A DNA stretch of 64,000 nt from Burhinus oedicnemus (Eukaryota > Chordata > Aves > Charadriiformes > Burhinidae), in contig VFFE01007633.1 in NCBI GenBank assembly GCA_008921705.1, forward strand, positions 1,641,178 to 1,705,177, read 5' to 3'. This document shows, in pieces, positions 1 through 12,169 of this stretch. Under the pieces are notes generated by a model. It worked only from the letters and a program-made list of their open reading frames with translations, was not told the origin of the DNA and searched no databases. Every line of letters starts with the position of its first letter. Position 1 is the stretch's first letter. The position numbers were made by a program, and so were the translations under genes.

Positions 1-3000
1 AAACCTCAATTCTTCATTCCTTTCCCGTAACTTAAAAATTCCTGTTCCCCCCATTTTGCAATTTTTTATTACCTTTTTTATTTTCTTCCTTTTACTCACT
101 TGCTTTCCCTGAAACCTTATCCTGTCTACCAACTGTTTGCCAATGATGTACTGAATTTTTGTCACCTCACTCATTTGATCTTGGCTGAGCCATTCGTGTG
201 GCCCATCACATCCAACTTCTCCTACATATTTATTACTTTTTTTAATGTACAACCTCACCCCTTTTCTTCTGCAGTTTTGATTCTTCCTCACTACTCAGAT
301 CTATTCTCTCTGGTTTCAAATATCTTGCCAACATATCTTTTTGCATTTGTTGCCTATTGCCTCCATTTTCTTAGCACTGAACCTACGCTGGATGTAGATG
401 AGCTCTTTGCCATCCCCTGGGACATGGATTTTTCTCAGTTCTCTCTCTCTATCATTTTCTCCCTCACTCATCACACTCCCAGAGCTGCTTACTTTGCCAT
501 CCTCCCTCTCTACTCTGAGCTCTCTGGGAGTCCTCTCATGTTCTTCTCTCTTTCTTTTGCTCACAGTTGTGTTGGCAAAAATCAGACAATTCACTGCCTT
601 TTCTTCCTTCCCTCAACAAGTCTACTATGCTGTGACAGCAGGTAAAGGCAGTAGAAAGCCAGGATTAGCCCCCTCAAGGAATCCTTTGAATGTTGTTTTT
701 CTCAGCTACTCAATTCAGCCTGATGAGGCAATAAGAATCAGCTGGTGGCAATGTGAAGTAGGATTTTTTCAACTGGTTGGAGGGTAGAAAACAAAATAGC
801 GGCTACTTTGCTTAATTGACATCCCTTCAAGAAGTTACAGGAATTCAGGAATAACATGAAAAGAAGGTTACATTCACAGTGCTGTGCTGAACTGACTTTA
901 GTTGTGAGGTGTTCCCTCACTAAGTAATTAACATCAAAGAGACATAAGAAAATTTTTAAACACAGTTTTGTAACCAAGACCTAAAATATTTACTCTGGTA
1001 AAGGATTCACTCTTTGATGTCTAAATCTTCCTTCAACTCCTGCTTCAGGTTGCTATTTCTAATGCAAATAATTTCCAGCAATATAAATGAGAGTTTACCC
1101 AGTTTAAATGAAAAATATAACTTTAGTATGAAAATGAATGCATCACTCAGAATGATGGACATTGCGGAGGTGTGCTAAGCAACCTCAGCTGCAATAGAGA
1201 GACATCCTGCTACCCTGTGATGTCAGCTGTTGCTGGGCAGAAGGGGCATTGATCTGATAGTAGGAACCCAGCTCAGAAGGATTAAAGGTCCCAGCCCTCT
1301 GACATTACCATGCAGATGTCTCAAGGAGCCTTGGGTTATGTAGCACCAACTGCTGATCCTTGAGGCGCAAGACTGAAGTCTTGGCTGGGTGTTACGAGTT
1401 CGTGTTTAGTCAATAAACCAGCTAATGATAATTTCTCCAGACAGCCCAACAATATATCTTAGCTCTGCTCTGGATGAACCACTTCCCAGATGACTGAGCT
1501 TCCACAGCCAGTTGATATTTACTCTTGGCAAACAATTTTAAATAATGCCCAAAAGGAAGTTTTAACTGCAACAGCATACCGCCAATATTTTATCAAGCTG
1601 TTATCACAAAAGTGTCCCTCTTTACCTGAGCTGGTAGATGTTTGCCTACCTATGTAAATATAAGAGTTTATTTCTTCTGAGGATTTGATAAGCATAAGCT
1701 GGAAAGACAACTTGCATTGATTGCATTCTGCTGAGACATGTGTATTTTCTCCTGATAAATTTAGTGGTGCCACATTGTTCATTAAGCAGGATCTGAAGAA
1801 AGCAGGAAAAGCAAACAGGCATAGAGGAAAATCCAACAATTTAATGCTCTCAGAAATGGTCTTAAAATATTAGGCAACATCTCTTATTCTCCGAGTCCTG
1901 TACCCACGGTACATTGGAAATGCATCTTCTCAGTGATTAATGGCTTTGCACTTCTCCTGTTTCAAAAAGTGTTTTATCAAAAGTAAAGGGAGTCAACTCT
2001 GCTATTATTCACTAAATAGGAGGTAGGAACCGGAAAATGCAACAGAAGAAATGCAATTTCTGTGCATAGGTCATTCATAAACTACTATGGGAAAATAACA
2101 AGGCATTGGTTCCACAGTACACCCAGTAACATTCGACATCTCTTGCAACTCTGATTATTGAAGCACTCCAGTGGGCAAAGGGTATTTCCTTGTGAGTGTC
2201 ATAACAGGATAAGCATCTGTTTTCTCATCTTGATTCCACCCACAAACTACTAAAAGAAGAAAGAACATTCAAATTATAGTTATTTTGAATTAGGTTCATC
2301 ACACAGATGCCTTCATTTAAAGAATCAAAGAAAAGGCAAAGAACACCTGCACGGCTTAAAACAAATGAAAAAAAAAAATTCTCTTCCCTCCCTCTGCCTC
2401 TCTGATATAACAGACAGGTGCTTACCATTTTACATTGAGTGCTGTTGTGAGATTATTCACCTCTTGATTGCTTCTTGACTTTTAAAGTGTTTCTCTCATG
2501 AGTGAAACATTTCAGGAATGAGACAGGAGATATGAATGATATGGCATCCTCCTACCCTGTTTCACATGTGGAAGTCACATATTTTCCATGCCTTACACAG
2601 TTCCAGTCTCTGACTTTACTCTGTATTATTTACAATCAACATCAGGATTTAAAGAGAAAACTGTTCAGCTGAGACATGTAGCGGTATTTCATCTTTAATT
2701 ATAATCACAAACTGACTGCCAAAAAATATAGCCAGACTTCCTGAGCAAGTACAACATGTATGGAGAAAAGAAGAGTATTCAAAAGAAATTAGAAAATAAA
2801 AAAAATATTATTAAATAATATCATGGCCCTTTAGACTGTTAAAATGTTGTGTTAATTTGATTGCTGATGACGTCTCTGCGCTTTGGGAGTCTCCACTTAT
2901 TTAAGAACATCTGGCATACTTTTAAGCATTGCCTTTTACAACTTGAGTTACAGTTCTAGTTATCTTAGTACTGCATGTAATATGTTTTCAGTAAATGAGT

Positions 3001-3475
3001 TAAGGATATTTTCTCCTGTTCAGAAAAGGTGAAAAAGGTTTGTTTCCTTTTCCTTTTCCATTACCTTTCCCAAACTAACTAGAATGGGTAAATCAAATTA
3101 AGGAACTGAATGCAAAATTATTGAAGATGTCAAAAGATACAGAAAAACAATAGATAAGATAGTTACAGCAGATTATATGCCATCTGTAAGTAAAAATAAA
3201 AGATAAAAGGGCCTCTTCTCTCTTACCTCTGTTACCTGATGATAGACATACATTCGGTTTCTGGTCTATATCAGAAGAAACTTTTAAATAATTAATAGTT
3301 AAGGATTTTGGAATAGAAAGTGTGAAGACCACTGTTTTCAAAACACCAACAAAATGATAATTGGTTTATGGAGACGTTGCCTCTTTAGGAGTCTTTTTTA
3401 AAATTATTTTTTAATACAAATAGCATAATGCTTGCACTAAGATTGCAAAAATTTGTAGTTTTAAAGAATATCACA
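1..3475. other. Non-coding AT-rich DNA, pyrimidine-rich at left end
   Basis: No gene is recognised. The first 640 bases are strongly C/T-rich on the plus strand, which keeps long frames open by composition alone; the longest (100-645) has no ATG start and resembles no family I know. The rest is ordinary AT-rich vertebrate intergenic sequence. One small splice-site-bounded candidate is listed separately. Confidence 0.6.
567..641 (+). other. Candidate small exon (75 nt), unassigned
   Basis: A long pyrimidine tract ending in TTTTGCTCACAG precedes position 567, and GACAGCAG followed by GTAAAG ends the stretch, so both an acceptor and a donor of good consensus are present. The 75-nt interval is open in two of three frames and its length is a multiple of three. 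No protein family is recognised and no partner exon was found. Chance pairing of splice-like sites is common in vertebrate introns, so this is a lead only. Confidence 0.2.
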
Positions 3476-3556
3476 TCTTCTGGCATCTTCTCACAGAAGC
3501 CACCCTTGCAGTCCCCCTCAGCTACCGAAACCTTGCCATGTAAACCCAATATGACA
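3476..3556 (+). mobile_element. Short 3' tail fragment of an avian ERV LTR
   Basis: About 80 bp resembles, from memory, the last part of a common avian LTR: a TTCTCACAGAAGCCACCC segment, a C-rich stretch, then ACCTTGCCATG and AAACCCAAT close to the end. Everything upstream in the LTR is missing. It lies in plus sense, opposite to the larger LTR at 5.95-6.75 kb, which appears to belong to the same family but lacks this tail. Family identity is recollection and was not searched. Confidence 0.5.
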
Positions 3557-5944
3557 ACCTACAATATTTAGCTCTCCATTGTCTATTATTAAACAGAATG
3601 CTGCATGCAGCAGAAGAATATCAAACAAAGCAATGATTCAGCAGAGAAAGTAAGCACATTTTTAAGTTACTTGGACTATTCAAGGACATAAAAGATACAT
3701 GTACGTGTAAATGCCACAAAGAGACAGGGCCAGAGGTTCTTAAACATATATTTCACCTTAGTTAAATGTAACAAAATTTATAAAATGATTCCTGTGTGGA
3801 TCAATTAGGAAAATAAGATTATTAGTAAATTTTAATACCTTGGACTCTTTTTACTGTTTATTGATTGAGTTCCTAAAATATTGTAGTCTGATTCATATAT
3901 AGAAAAATGAGAAAATAAAAACCACACAGTACTTTATTAAACTATTGGTAGTATCTAATTTTTTTAATAGAATGTTATTCTTAATTTAAATCACAATTAC
4001 CTTTGCTAGTGCTGCACTATCAACCTGAAAAAACTCTCCAGCTGAATTTTGGCAGTCATCCAGGTATTGGATCTTGTGACTTAAGTTAGTTGTGGAGTTC
4101 ATTTATGTTCCAAGGGACTTATTCACAAATCTTTAATGAAACTTCTATGCCAAAACTGTCCAGAATGTATTTATTTTTCTTGCCATTTGTCAGGGTCAAA
4201 GAACAAGTTTCTGCAAAACTTGAGGCTTTCTAAAACATTAAGGATGCCAAATTCTTTGGCTTCAGAGTTGCACGAGTGAAGCCAGAAAACAGATGGATCT
4301 GGCACTTTCAAAATTGCTTAAAAATAGAAATATTACAAAAGTTGCACACATGTGCAATAATAATACTTGTTCTGATGGCAGGAACAGCATGTACATTGTA
4401 TTTTTTTTTCCTTCCTTTTTTCCTCCTTTAAAGACATAAGCTCAGTCAACCCGCCTAATTGTAGGTACCTAACTCAGCCAGCTCTTTCTTGCCTTCAGAA
4501 CAGCAAACTGGATCAGCTTCTATACAATGAAATCTCACCATGCTGGAAGTCAGTTATTGAAACAGCAGTGAACATTAACCTCTTGCTGCCTCTGATGCTT
4601 ACACATCTATTGCTGCCACAAGAATTTTCCAGGCTTCAAAGTTCCAGTTTCCTTTGTTTTGTCACTGAAGTTGCTCATTCCCCATGACAGAAGCCAGATA
4701 CTTATCTAAGTAATGTGGACTTGCATTAACAGCCAACAAGCTGCAGAAATCTTTGGAATGGTGACATCTTTTCTATCATGAAGGAGAAAAAAGGTCCTTG
4801 TTCTCCACAGAAATTTGTGATCAGTCACCATTTAACACCTGGAGTTCATGGGAATGAGTTCTGGGCCTTTGACAATATTTGTATGGAAACTTGGGTTTTT
4901 AAGTTAAGTAGAAAGATGAATTCAAAGGTGTGTTCTGATCCCCTGCATGAGCTCCACAGAGAAAAGACATGACATTTACACTTCATTACATACCTTTATT
5001 ACCATCCCAAGGATAAGTGCACAGTTCTACCCAATGTTTTGTGCTGAAGGAATTAAAGGAGTAGCAAACCTGTTCCTTTGGACCAAAATTTATTAGAATG
5101 TGAGAGTCATGGTCAGTATGGCCACATCATTTTCCTCTTTTCTTTTACCATGCTGAAATATCTTTCCTTGAATGTTTGACTTCTGTGGTTTGGGAGAAAC
5201 AGCGTGAGGAGAATAGTGAAGAGAGAGATTATCCTCTGTGACAATATCTTTCTGGAGTTCTTCAGCAAATCCAAATATTCCCATCTGTTTTCCTAATAAA
5301 AACCTGAAATCATTAACATAAATCCTCTCACCACCTCTGAATTGCAAGCCTGTTAATCATTAAAAAACTATTGTGTTATATTCATGCAATACTACAATGA
5401 ACTAACGCTGGACACTATTTCATGACACATCCAGTTCTGATTTCATCTGTGCCTTTTCCACCTGTCCCTTCATAAATCTGTTAAAATACATGCTGCTAAC
5501 CCTGCTTTTTTGATATTTATTATTTATATTATTAAAACATCTGAATGTTTCAAAAGTTTGTGTCCCTGTTGTGCTAGTATACACAACTAGTAAATAATAG
5601 CCTGCTCACAAAGAGATTATTACAAAGTTGTACATTAGCATGCAAGAGGAACGTTTTTGAAACTATGGAAACAACAGAAGCAATAGGTGTTCGGAAAATG
5701 GCACAGGTAATACATAGTAATTTATAATGGATTTGCTCACAGAGTGGGACAAAAAAGCAAACTTTGACACAAATATATGGAAATATCAGGGTTACACTTC
5801 ATCACATATGACCAAAAAACTGCAATCAGGATGTTTCGTACTGGAATGAGAATAATGGGTGAAGAAAAATTGGTTGAAGCTGAACAGAAGGAAGGATGAT
5901 AGAAGAAGATATTTTGAAGAGTAAGTAGAAATGGCACAATTCTG
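3557..5944. other. Non-coding AT-rich DNA
   Basis: No gene, RNA or repeat is recognised. A TAGGTACCTAACTCAG stretch near 4465 resembles the old TAGGCACCTAA-type repeat seen at 54 kb but is too short to call. Confidence 0.55.
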
Positions 5945-6749
5945 TTTTTTAAATGGTAAGGGTAAAAACTGCTACATAACAGCAGCTGGGAGGGACAAGT
6001 GAGAATACATGAGAGAAACAACTCTTCAAACACCAAGAAGAAGGAGGGAGAGGAGGTGCTTCAGGTTCTGGAGCAAAGATTCCCCTGCAGCCTGTGGGGA
6101 AGATCATGGTGATGCAGGTTGTCCGTCTGCAGCCCATGAAGGTCCACAGTGGAGCAGATATCCACCTGCAGCCCATGGAGGCCACCATGACGGAGCAGGT
6201 GGATGTGGCCTGAAGGAATCTGCAGCCTGTGGAGAGGGGCTCACTCAGGAGCAGGTTTTCTGGCAGGACTTGTGAGCCCATGGGGGACCTACACTGGAGC
6301 AGTCTGTTCTTGAAGGACTGTCTCCCATGGGTGGGACCCCACGCTGGAGCAGGAGAAGAACACGAAGAGAAAGGAGCAGCAGAGACAGAGAGTTATGAAC
6401 TGACCACATACCCCATTCCCCATCCCCCTGTGCCACACAGGGAGAGGGGGTAGAGAAGTCAGGAGTGAAGTTGAGCCTGGGAAGAAGGGAGTGGTGAGGG
6501 GAAGGTGTTTATAGATTTATTCTTATTTCTCATTATCCTACTCTGCTATTAATTGGCAATAAATTAAACTAATTTCCTCAAGCCAAGTCTGTTTTGCTTG
6601 GGATGGTAATTGGTGAGTGATGTCCCTGTCCTTATCTCAACCCATGAGTGTTTCATTGTATTTTTCTCCCCCTGTCCTGTTGAGAAGGGGGAGTGATAGA
6701 GCAGCTTGGCGGACACCTGGCAGCCAACCAAAGTCAACCCATCACGACA
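5945..6749 (-). mobile_element. Avian endogenous retrovirus LTR, minus sense
   Basis: This GC-richer stretch matches the general layout of an abundant avian LTR when read on the minus strand. It begins with TG at 6749 in the arrangement TGTCGTGATGGGTTGAC, followed by a segment on tRNA-like CTGCCAGGTG spacing and a pyrimidine-rich CCCCCTTCTC stretch. It then holds a set of degenerate subunits (about 6060-6350) built on CTGCAGCC, CCATGGG and GGAGCAG words. The 3' boundary near 5945 is uncertain because sequence there grades into AT-rich flank, so no target-site duplication could be defined. There is no associated gag, pol or env sequence, so it is a solitary or broken LTR. Open frames across it are composition artefacts. 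Confidence 0.65.
6060..6350 (-). repeat. Degenerate subrepeats inside the LTR
   Basis: On the plus strand the words CTGCAGCC, CCATGG/CCATGAAGG and GGAGCAG recur at intervals of roughly 50-70 bases. This is an internal tandem array that has diverged. It is typical of U3 regions that expand by duplication. Confidence 0.55.
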
Positions 6750-8099
6750 TCTACAGTTAATCCTAAATTAGGTAACCAGCAACCTTCAGCGATCCTAGAG
6801 TCAGTGATGCAGTTATGTTATCTTTCTGGTGCGGTACCGCCTTTAACTTGATTATCGTGGTCCATCTTGTCAGAAAATAACCCAGCTTCAGCGATTCACA
6901 TGTGACACTTTTCATCTGGAGTACTCCATATAGGTGGACATAATATCTTTAGGACTTAGAAAGTTTCAACCAGTGTAAAATACTCCAGTACATTTTCTCC
7001 ACAGCACAAGCAATCTCAAACATTATCAAATTTATCCTTTCTGTCCTATTTTGCCTCCCCACAGGTTATCACATCAGTTCAAGGTCTTTGTTCTTATCAT
7101 AAAAGCTCTCCATGACCTGGACCAAGGCTAACTAACACTGCAAGTCAAATCTCCAAGATAAACACCATTTCTCTGGTACAGTGGAAATTTGTACAGTGAA
7201 GAGGATTATTTGTGTGGAAATCAGAATTTTAGACTGGCTGGTAGGACTGTGAAATAAACTGTAGAAATTTCAAACTTCAGTCTCAGTGCCTTCTAGACAA
7301 GTTATCGTGTTACTTGTACACCTAAATGATTTTTGTACATTCAAAACATCTGCTTCTATGTGCAAGCTGCTGGAGGATTGCCTTTGTGACTGAAGAATTT
7401 AAGGGAAAAGAGATGGATTTGACAAACATTTTTATGGGCAGGTAATGTTTGGATGAAATTTAAACCTCCAACTTTAAAATTTGAACTAGTGTACCTAATA
7501 TTCCTGCAATTTATACGATATTCTGCCACTGAATGGTGGTAGATATATATGTAACTGACCTGATACAATGCACTATTAATGTTATAGATGTTTTCCAAAA
7601 AATCTTCTGTTTACCTTTTAAAAATATATGATGAAAGTCATATAAGAAAACCATTATATGATGTTTTCAGCTGGACATTAGAAACTGTACACTTAGATTG
7701 ATTCTAATCCTCTTGTTTTCTGAAGATCAGAGGTGTGTGAGAATCCTAATTAAAAGCCAAATATACACTGTTACATTTTCTATGTGAACAGTGAAGAATT
7801 GCATTCCAAGAATGATTCTTTCAAAAGAATTTTTTAAAAATCAAAGCATAAATTATTTTGTCATTTTTTAAAATCAACGTATCTTCCACCACGTATCTTG
7901 TAGATAGCCAGATCCTTTTAGTGATAGAATACTCAAAACAAAATCAGAGTATACGGCTTGATGAAGTTATGAGAGCTGAAGTAGAAATTATTGAATTCTA
8001 AAGACAACTAGTAAGAAGTAGCCAACCAGACTGAAAGGCAACAATCCAACACAGCCATTAAGCACGTTTAACGGTTTGTAATGCCCTGTGTATTCTAGT
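6750..8099. other. Non-coding AT-rich DNA
   Basis: No gene or recognised repeat was found. Frames are short and shredded by stops. Confidence 0.55.
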
Positions 8100-8240
8100 C
8101 CTGATCCAGCAAAAACACCTATGCATATGCTTAGAGAATGTATATGCTTAAGGTATATATGTGTTCGTCTGAATACCTTGATGTTACATGCTCAGAATTA
8201 AGCATGTGCTCAAATCTTTTTGCTGCAGATGAATGACCTA
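8100..8240. repeat. Old palindromic (TIR-like) element
   Basis: The left edge CTGATCCAGCAAAA followed by a GCATATGCTTA block is mirrored at the right edge by TAAGCATGTGCT followed by TTTTTGCTGCAGATGA. The two ends form an imperfect inverted repeat of about 35 bases around a 70-base centre rich in TATATG/CATATG. The pattern recalls palindromic ancient repeats common in sauropsid genomes that carry a GATCCAGCAAAG...CTTAAGCA motif. That recollection is unverified. No transposase is present. Confidence 0.45.
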
Positions 8241-11200
8241 ATCTTTTTTAGCAGAGAATATTGGAATTTTGCACACAAATGAAAGCAACCAAATTTGTAA
8301 TACTCTGATAACCACCAATAAATTTACTGCACAAATTTGAAATTCAAAATATTACGCTGATGAATGGGTTTGACTGCCAAAGTTTTTTGGCATAGACTAA
8401 GATGTCAAATTCTTTTTACACACATGGGTATTATGTAAGCATTGTTTATTGTATTCATGAAAATACAATGTCTATGAAGATTCAGTGACTGTAACAAACA
8501 GTACAGAGCAGTTTTGTGACAAACTACTGCTAATGGAAACCATCTACTAACAGTATTGTATGCCATGAACCATTTTTAGTGAGTCCCAGCTGGTTTATTT
8601 AACCTCACAAAGACAGTGAAGATTGTTCATGAGCTTCTGGGAGGCTTGTTATCAGATAACATATTTGAGAGATTTTATGGTCTGCTTCAATAATTCTACT
8701 GACAAGCGCAGCCTGGGAGGATAAGTGAACAAACTCAGTTGAACAGTTATTGTTGTTCTTGTGTCTTCTGTTTCTGTAGAAACCATGTCCCAAAATTTAC
8801 TGCAGTAAATTTCTTATTTATCATTTGTATTTTTAAGCAATCTAGATAACATTTTTTCCTAAAAACATTTGTTCACAGTTTGCCCTGAACAATAACCACT
8901 TTCAGCCTAATCATAAGGCTGTGTGCTATAGCAATTACCATCTCCCTACCGTACAACAATTTGGCAGACTTTATAATCCCTAGAGAACAGTTATATAAAA
9001 ATAGGCACAAACAAATTTAAAAAAAAAAATATTTAGGATGCTTCAGAATGTAAATTGAAGTAAAAATTACACTCTGCTGTAGGTAATAGAGGCCAGAAAA
9101 TGGACTTTTGGCTAAGCATCTCCAGTTTCTCAACAAAATTATTCTCCACTTTTCACTTTGAACAGAATCAATTTAGGGATAAGGTAGTGCAAAAAGCCAT
9201 GAGTCTCAATTTGACTCATGCCTCCTTACAGCTATTTTCTGGGTCCGAGGGCACTATAAATTATATCTGGGAAGGACACAGAGACAGAGAAGTCTTTAGT
9301 GACGACAGTCATTCTCTATCAGAAAAACATCATTTGGCGTATGAGCTGTAAAGGAGACCTCTGTCATCTTCTGTTGTCTGTTTTTATCCTCTTCTGTTCA
9401 TCAAGAGCTGCCTAAGGCAAGCTGGGAAAAAGTTTCCCAAAATGCCATGCTATACTTTCGCTAAGAGAAGAAACTAAGCCACAAAAATGTGCTGTTCACT
9501 GAATATTTCACAATCTGTTAAACTCTAGACACCACCCAGTTTATAGATCATTTGAGTTGTTTGACCAAATGCTTGGTTTCAAAGCAGATTAATTCAATCT
9601 TAGTATGGTCCTTATTCCTAACACTGAGGTTATGGAGCTTGTTATTTGCATGAAGTTTCAGAACTGTTGTTATTTCAGCTATGTTTTAGTTTCTATAAGC
9701 ATGAGCCTGTTTCCACTGTTAAGTTTGTTTTTCTTTTATGGTAAATAGGCCATAAAGACAACATGAGGAAAAGTGAACATATACGGTGTGAAAAGAAATA
9801 AACTACCTCTCAGTGAAAAAATTTGACACACTTGTACCATGAGTTTTGAAAGATCAATGGTGAGAAACTTGGTAAAAAGAGTAATTAAGCTATGCTCCAT
9901 GGATAGAGTGCTGACAGAAATACTGTACGCAGTGGAGAAATCAATAGAACTGATTGGGGATCCAAAAGTGATGCTGAAGAGAGTCATCAAGGTAGCTTAC
10001 AAACAGCCTGCAGAGAGTAAGGAAGTGACTGACACAGCACGTATTGGAAAAGAGTGAAGAAGTCAAAAGCGTAGTGGAGGAATCCCGCCTGCACATTGTC
10101 TTACAGAGAGGGAGGAAAACCCCAAAGACATTCTCATTTTCACTTGCAGAGTATTTTTTTTTTTTTAAAAAAGAAAAGAATAAATTGGTGGGTCTCAATA
10201 ATCTAATACATCTGTGTAAACATTAACAATTCTCTTGGATTGCGGTAAGATACAGATGCTTATGCACAGCTGATGTACTTACTTTTTAGTTCAGGGGAGC
10301 GTGTTTGAATTTTTTTAGCTGTTACTATCTCAATGCTTGTTACCATTTTCACAGTACAGTGGTTTTCATGGTTAGCTGGTGATAGTAGAATATACACTAC
10401 TCTTAATTCACAGCAAATGTTAACTAAAAAATGTAAAGCTTCCTTATGGAACAGAAAGCTGAAATAACAGAGACGGTGCTATGCAGCTCCTGAGTTGTGA
10501 AAGACCTTCCTTGCCTTTTGTACACCTAAGTTATGAAGGCAGAGGTTTCACCAGGTCTAGTTAGGGAAGGAGTTGAATGTGAGAGACAGTGTCTGCTTTT
10601 GTAAGAAAGCTCCAGGCATCTGTAACCAGACAACAGGAGAAAGATGCTCAGAAACATCCAGGGAAATACTTTGTGGTACAACCTGGTAAGAAGCTAGGAA
10701 ATGAAAAATACTAGCAATTCCCTGCATAGAAAAAAAGCCTTGAAATTATAAACAAATAAACAGCCTCCTTCTGTTTAGTTTGTGTTAACTTCAGGCTTTT
10801 CTGACCTTTTTCAAAAGAGTGCGTAAAAGACATACCTAGTGATGTATTCGTCACTTGCTTCCAACCAATACGTAAACCAGTAAACAAACACATTAACAAA
10901 CTGACCAGTGAAAATCAGCCAACCAGTCACTGCCCTCCTCAGGTGCACAAGTGCAAAGGAAAATTATTTAATGAAACTTAAGCAGCAGGAGGGTTACTTG
11001 CAGTGTCTCTGACTAGGTAACCTTTTCCTGCCTTGGCAAGCGTGGAACACAGGATTACAGAGAAAGAAGGCTCAGAGAAATCTTTCTTACAGTGCTGTTC
11101 CACATCAAGAATATCTTAATATATAGTTGGTTTTTCTGTTGATTTTTTGGTTTGGTTTGGTTTTTTAATTTTATTTTTTTTATTTATTTCCCTTGAGAAA

Positions 11201-12169
11201 AATATTGGGAGTGAGGAGTGGCAGGGGAAGAGAATGAGAGAATGTTAACCCAGAAAGGACTGGGGTTTTAAGATCTCTCAAAGATACCCAAAATGTGCCC
11301 TGCTCTGATTCAGACCAAGAATTTAAATCTTCTCCCAGGTGAAAGTCTTGGGTGTAGGCCGTCGTCAGTTCTTGGGCTGAGAGGGAAGATATTACAGTGT
11401 GCATAAGTAATTGGCAATTTAGTGGTCCATAGATGCAAGCAAGTTTTCAGTGAAAAATTTTCAAAAAAATGGCAAGAAATCTGTTTAATTCAAAACATTT
11501 TTTTAAATTTGATAGTGTTTTGCTCTTCTAATACCTATATTTTTTCCACTAAAATCAAGCATTTCCTACAAAAGAAACCCTTACCACAAATTTTTTCCAG
11601 TTCATTAGGTGAATCTTACTCTGTGATCTTTTAGGTTTTTTATCCTTATTTATCTTTAAATCTTTACCCTTTTTTATCCTTATTCTCCTCTGTTTCCATT
11701 TCAGTATATGTACTTTGTGCAAAACCTTAACATTATTTTGTTAACTGAGTGTTATTGTTTGTTATTGCTCAGTCTTGTGCACTACCCTGAGGTGCTATGT
11801 GCATTTCTATACATGCCTTTGTAAAGCCAAATCTCATCATTCTTATCTGTCAAGGGAACTATATAGCCACTGATAGTAAATAGGTAAAGACTGTATGATA
11901 AGAAAGCAGATAGTTCAGAGACAGCAGTGATACTGTACTGTTGTAGATATATCTGCTTTTTTTACAATATTGCAGATGCACTTTCTACTTTGGCATTTAT
12001 TTCGTTCTAAATGTACTTTCTAAAGGTGACCGTTTCTAAATACCCATTGTAACAAATCAACACACCATTTCACAAAAAAAATGCAATTCCTCTTTGTAGC
12101 CCCTCCATTTTCAGAGAAGAGAACAAGTAAGTATTCAGTAAACAGACAGCAGAGTTACATAAGAACAGA
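8241..12169. other. Non-coding AT-rich DNA
   Basis: No gene is recognised. A 72-residue ATG frame at 9839-10057 is lysine/arginine/glutamate-rich but has no family resemblance and no splice context. Simple T- and TTTGG-rich runs occur at 11120-11190. Confidence 0.5.

Noticed and set aside
100..645. 181-codon plus-strand frame as a protein-coding gene
   Set aside because: It starts at TTG, follows a pyrimidine-rich composition bias, and its translation resembles no family. Only the small splice-bounded part is kept as a lead.
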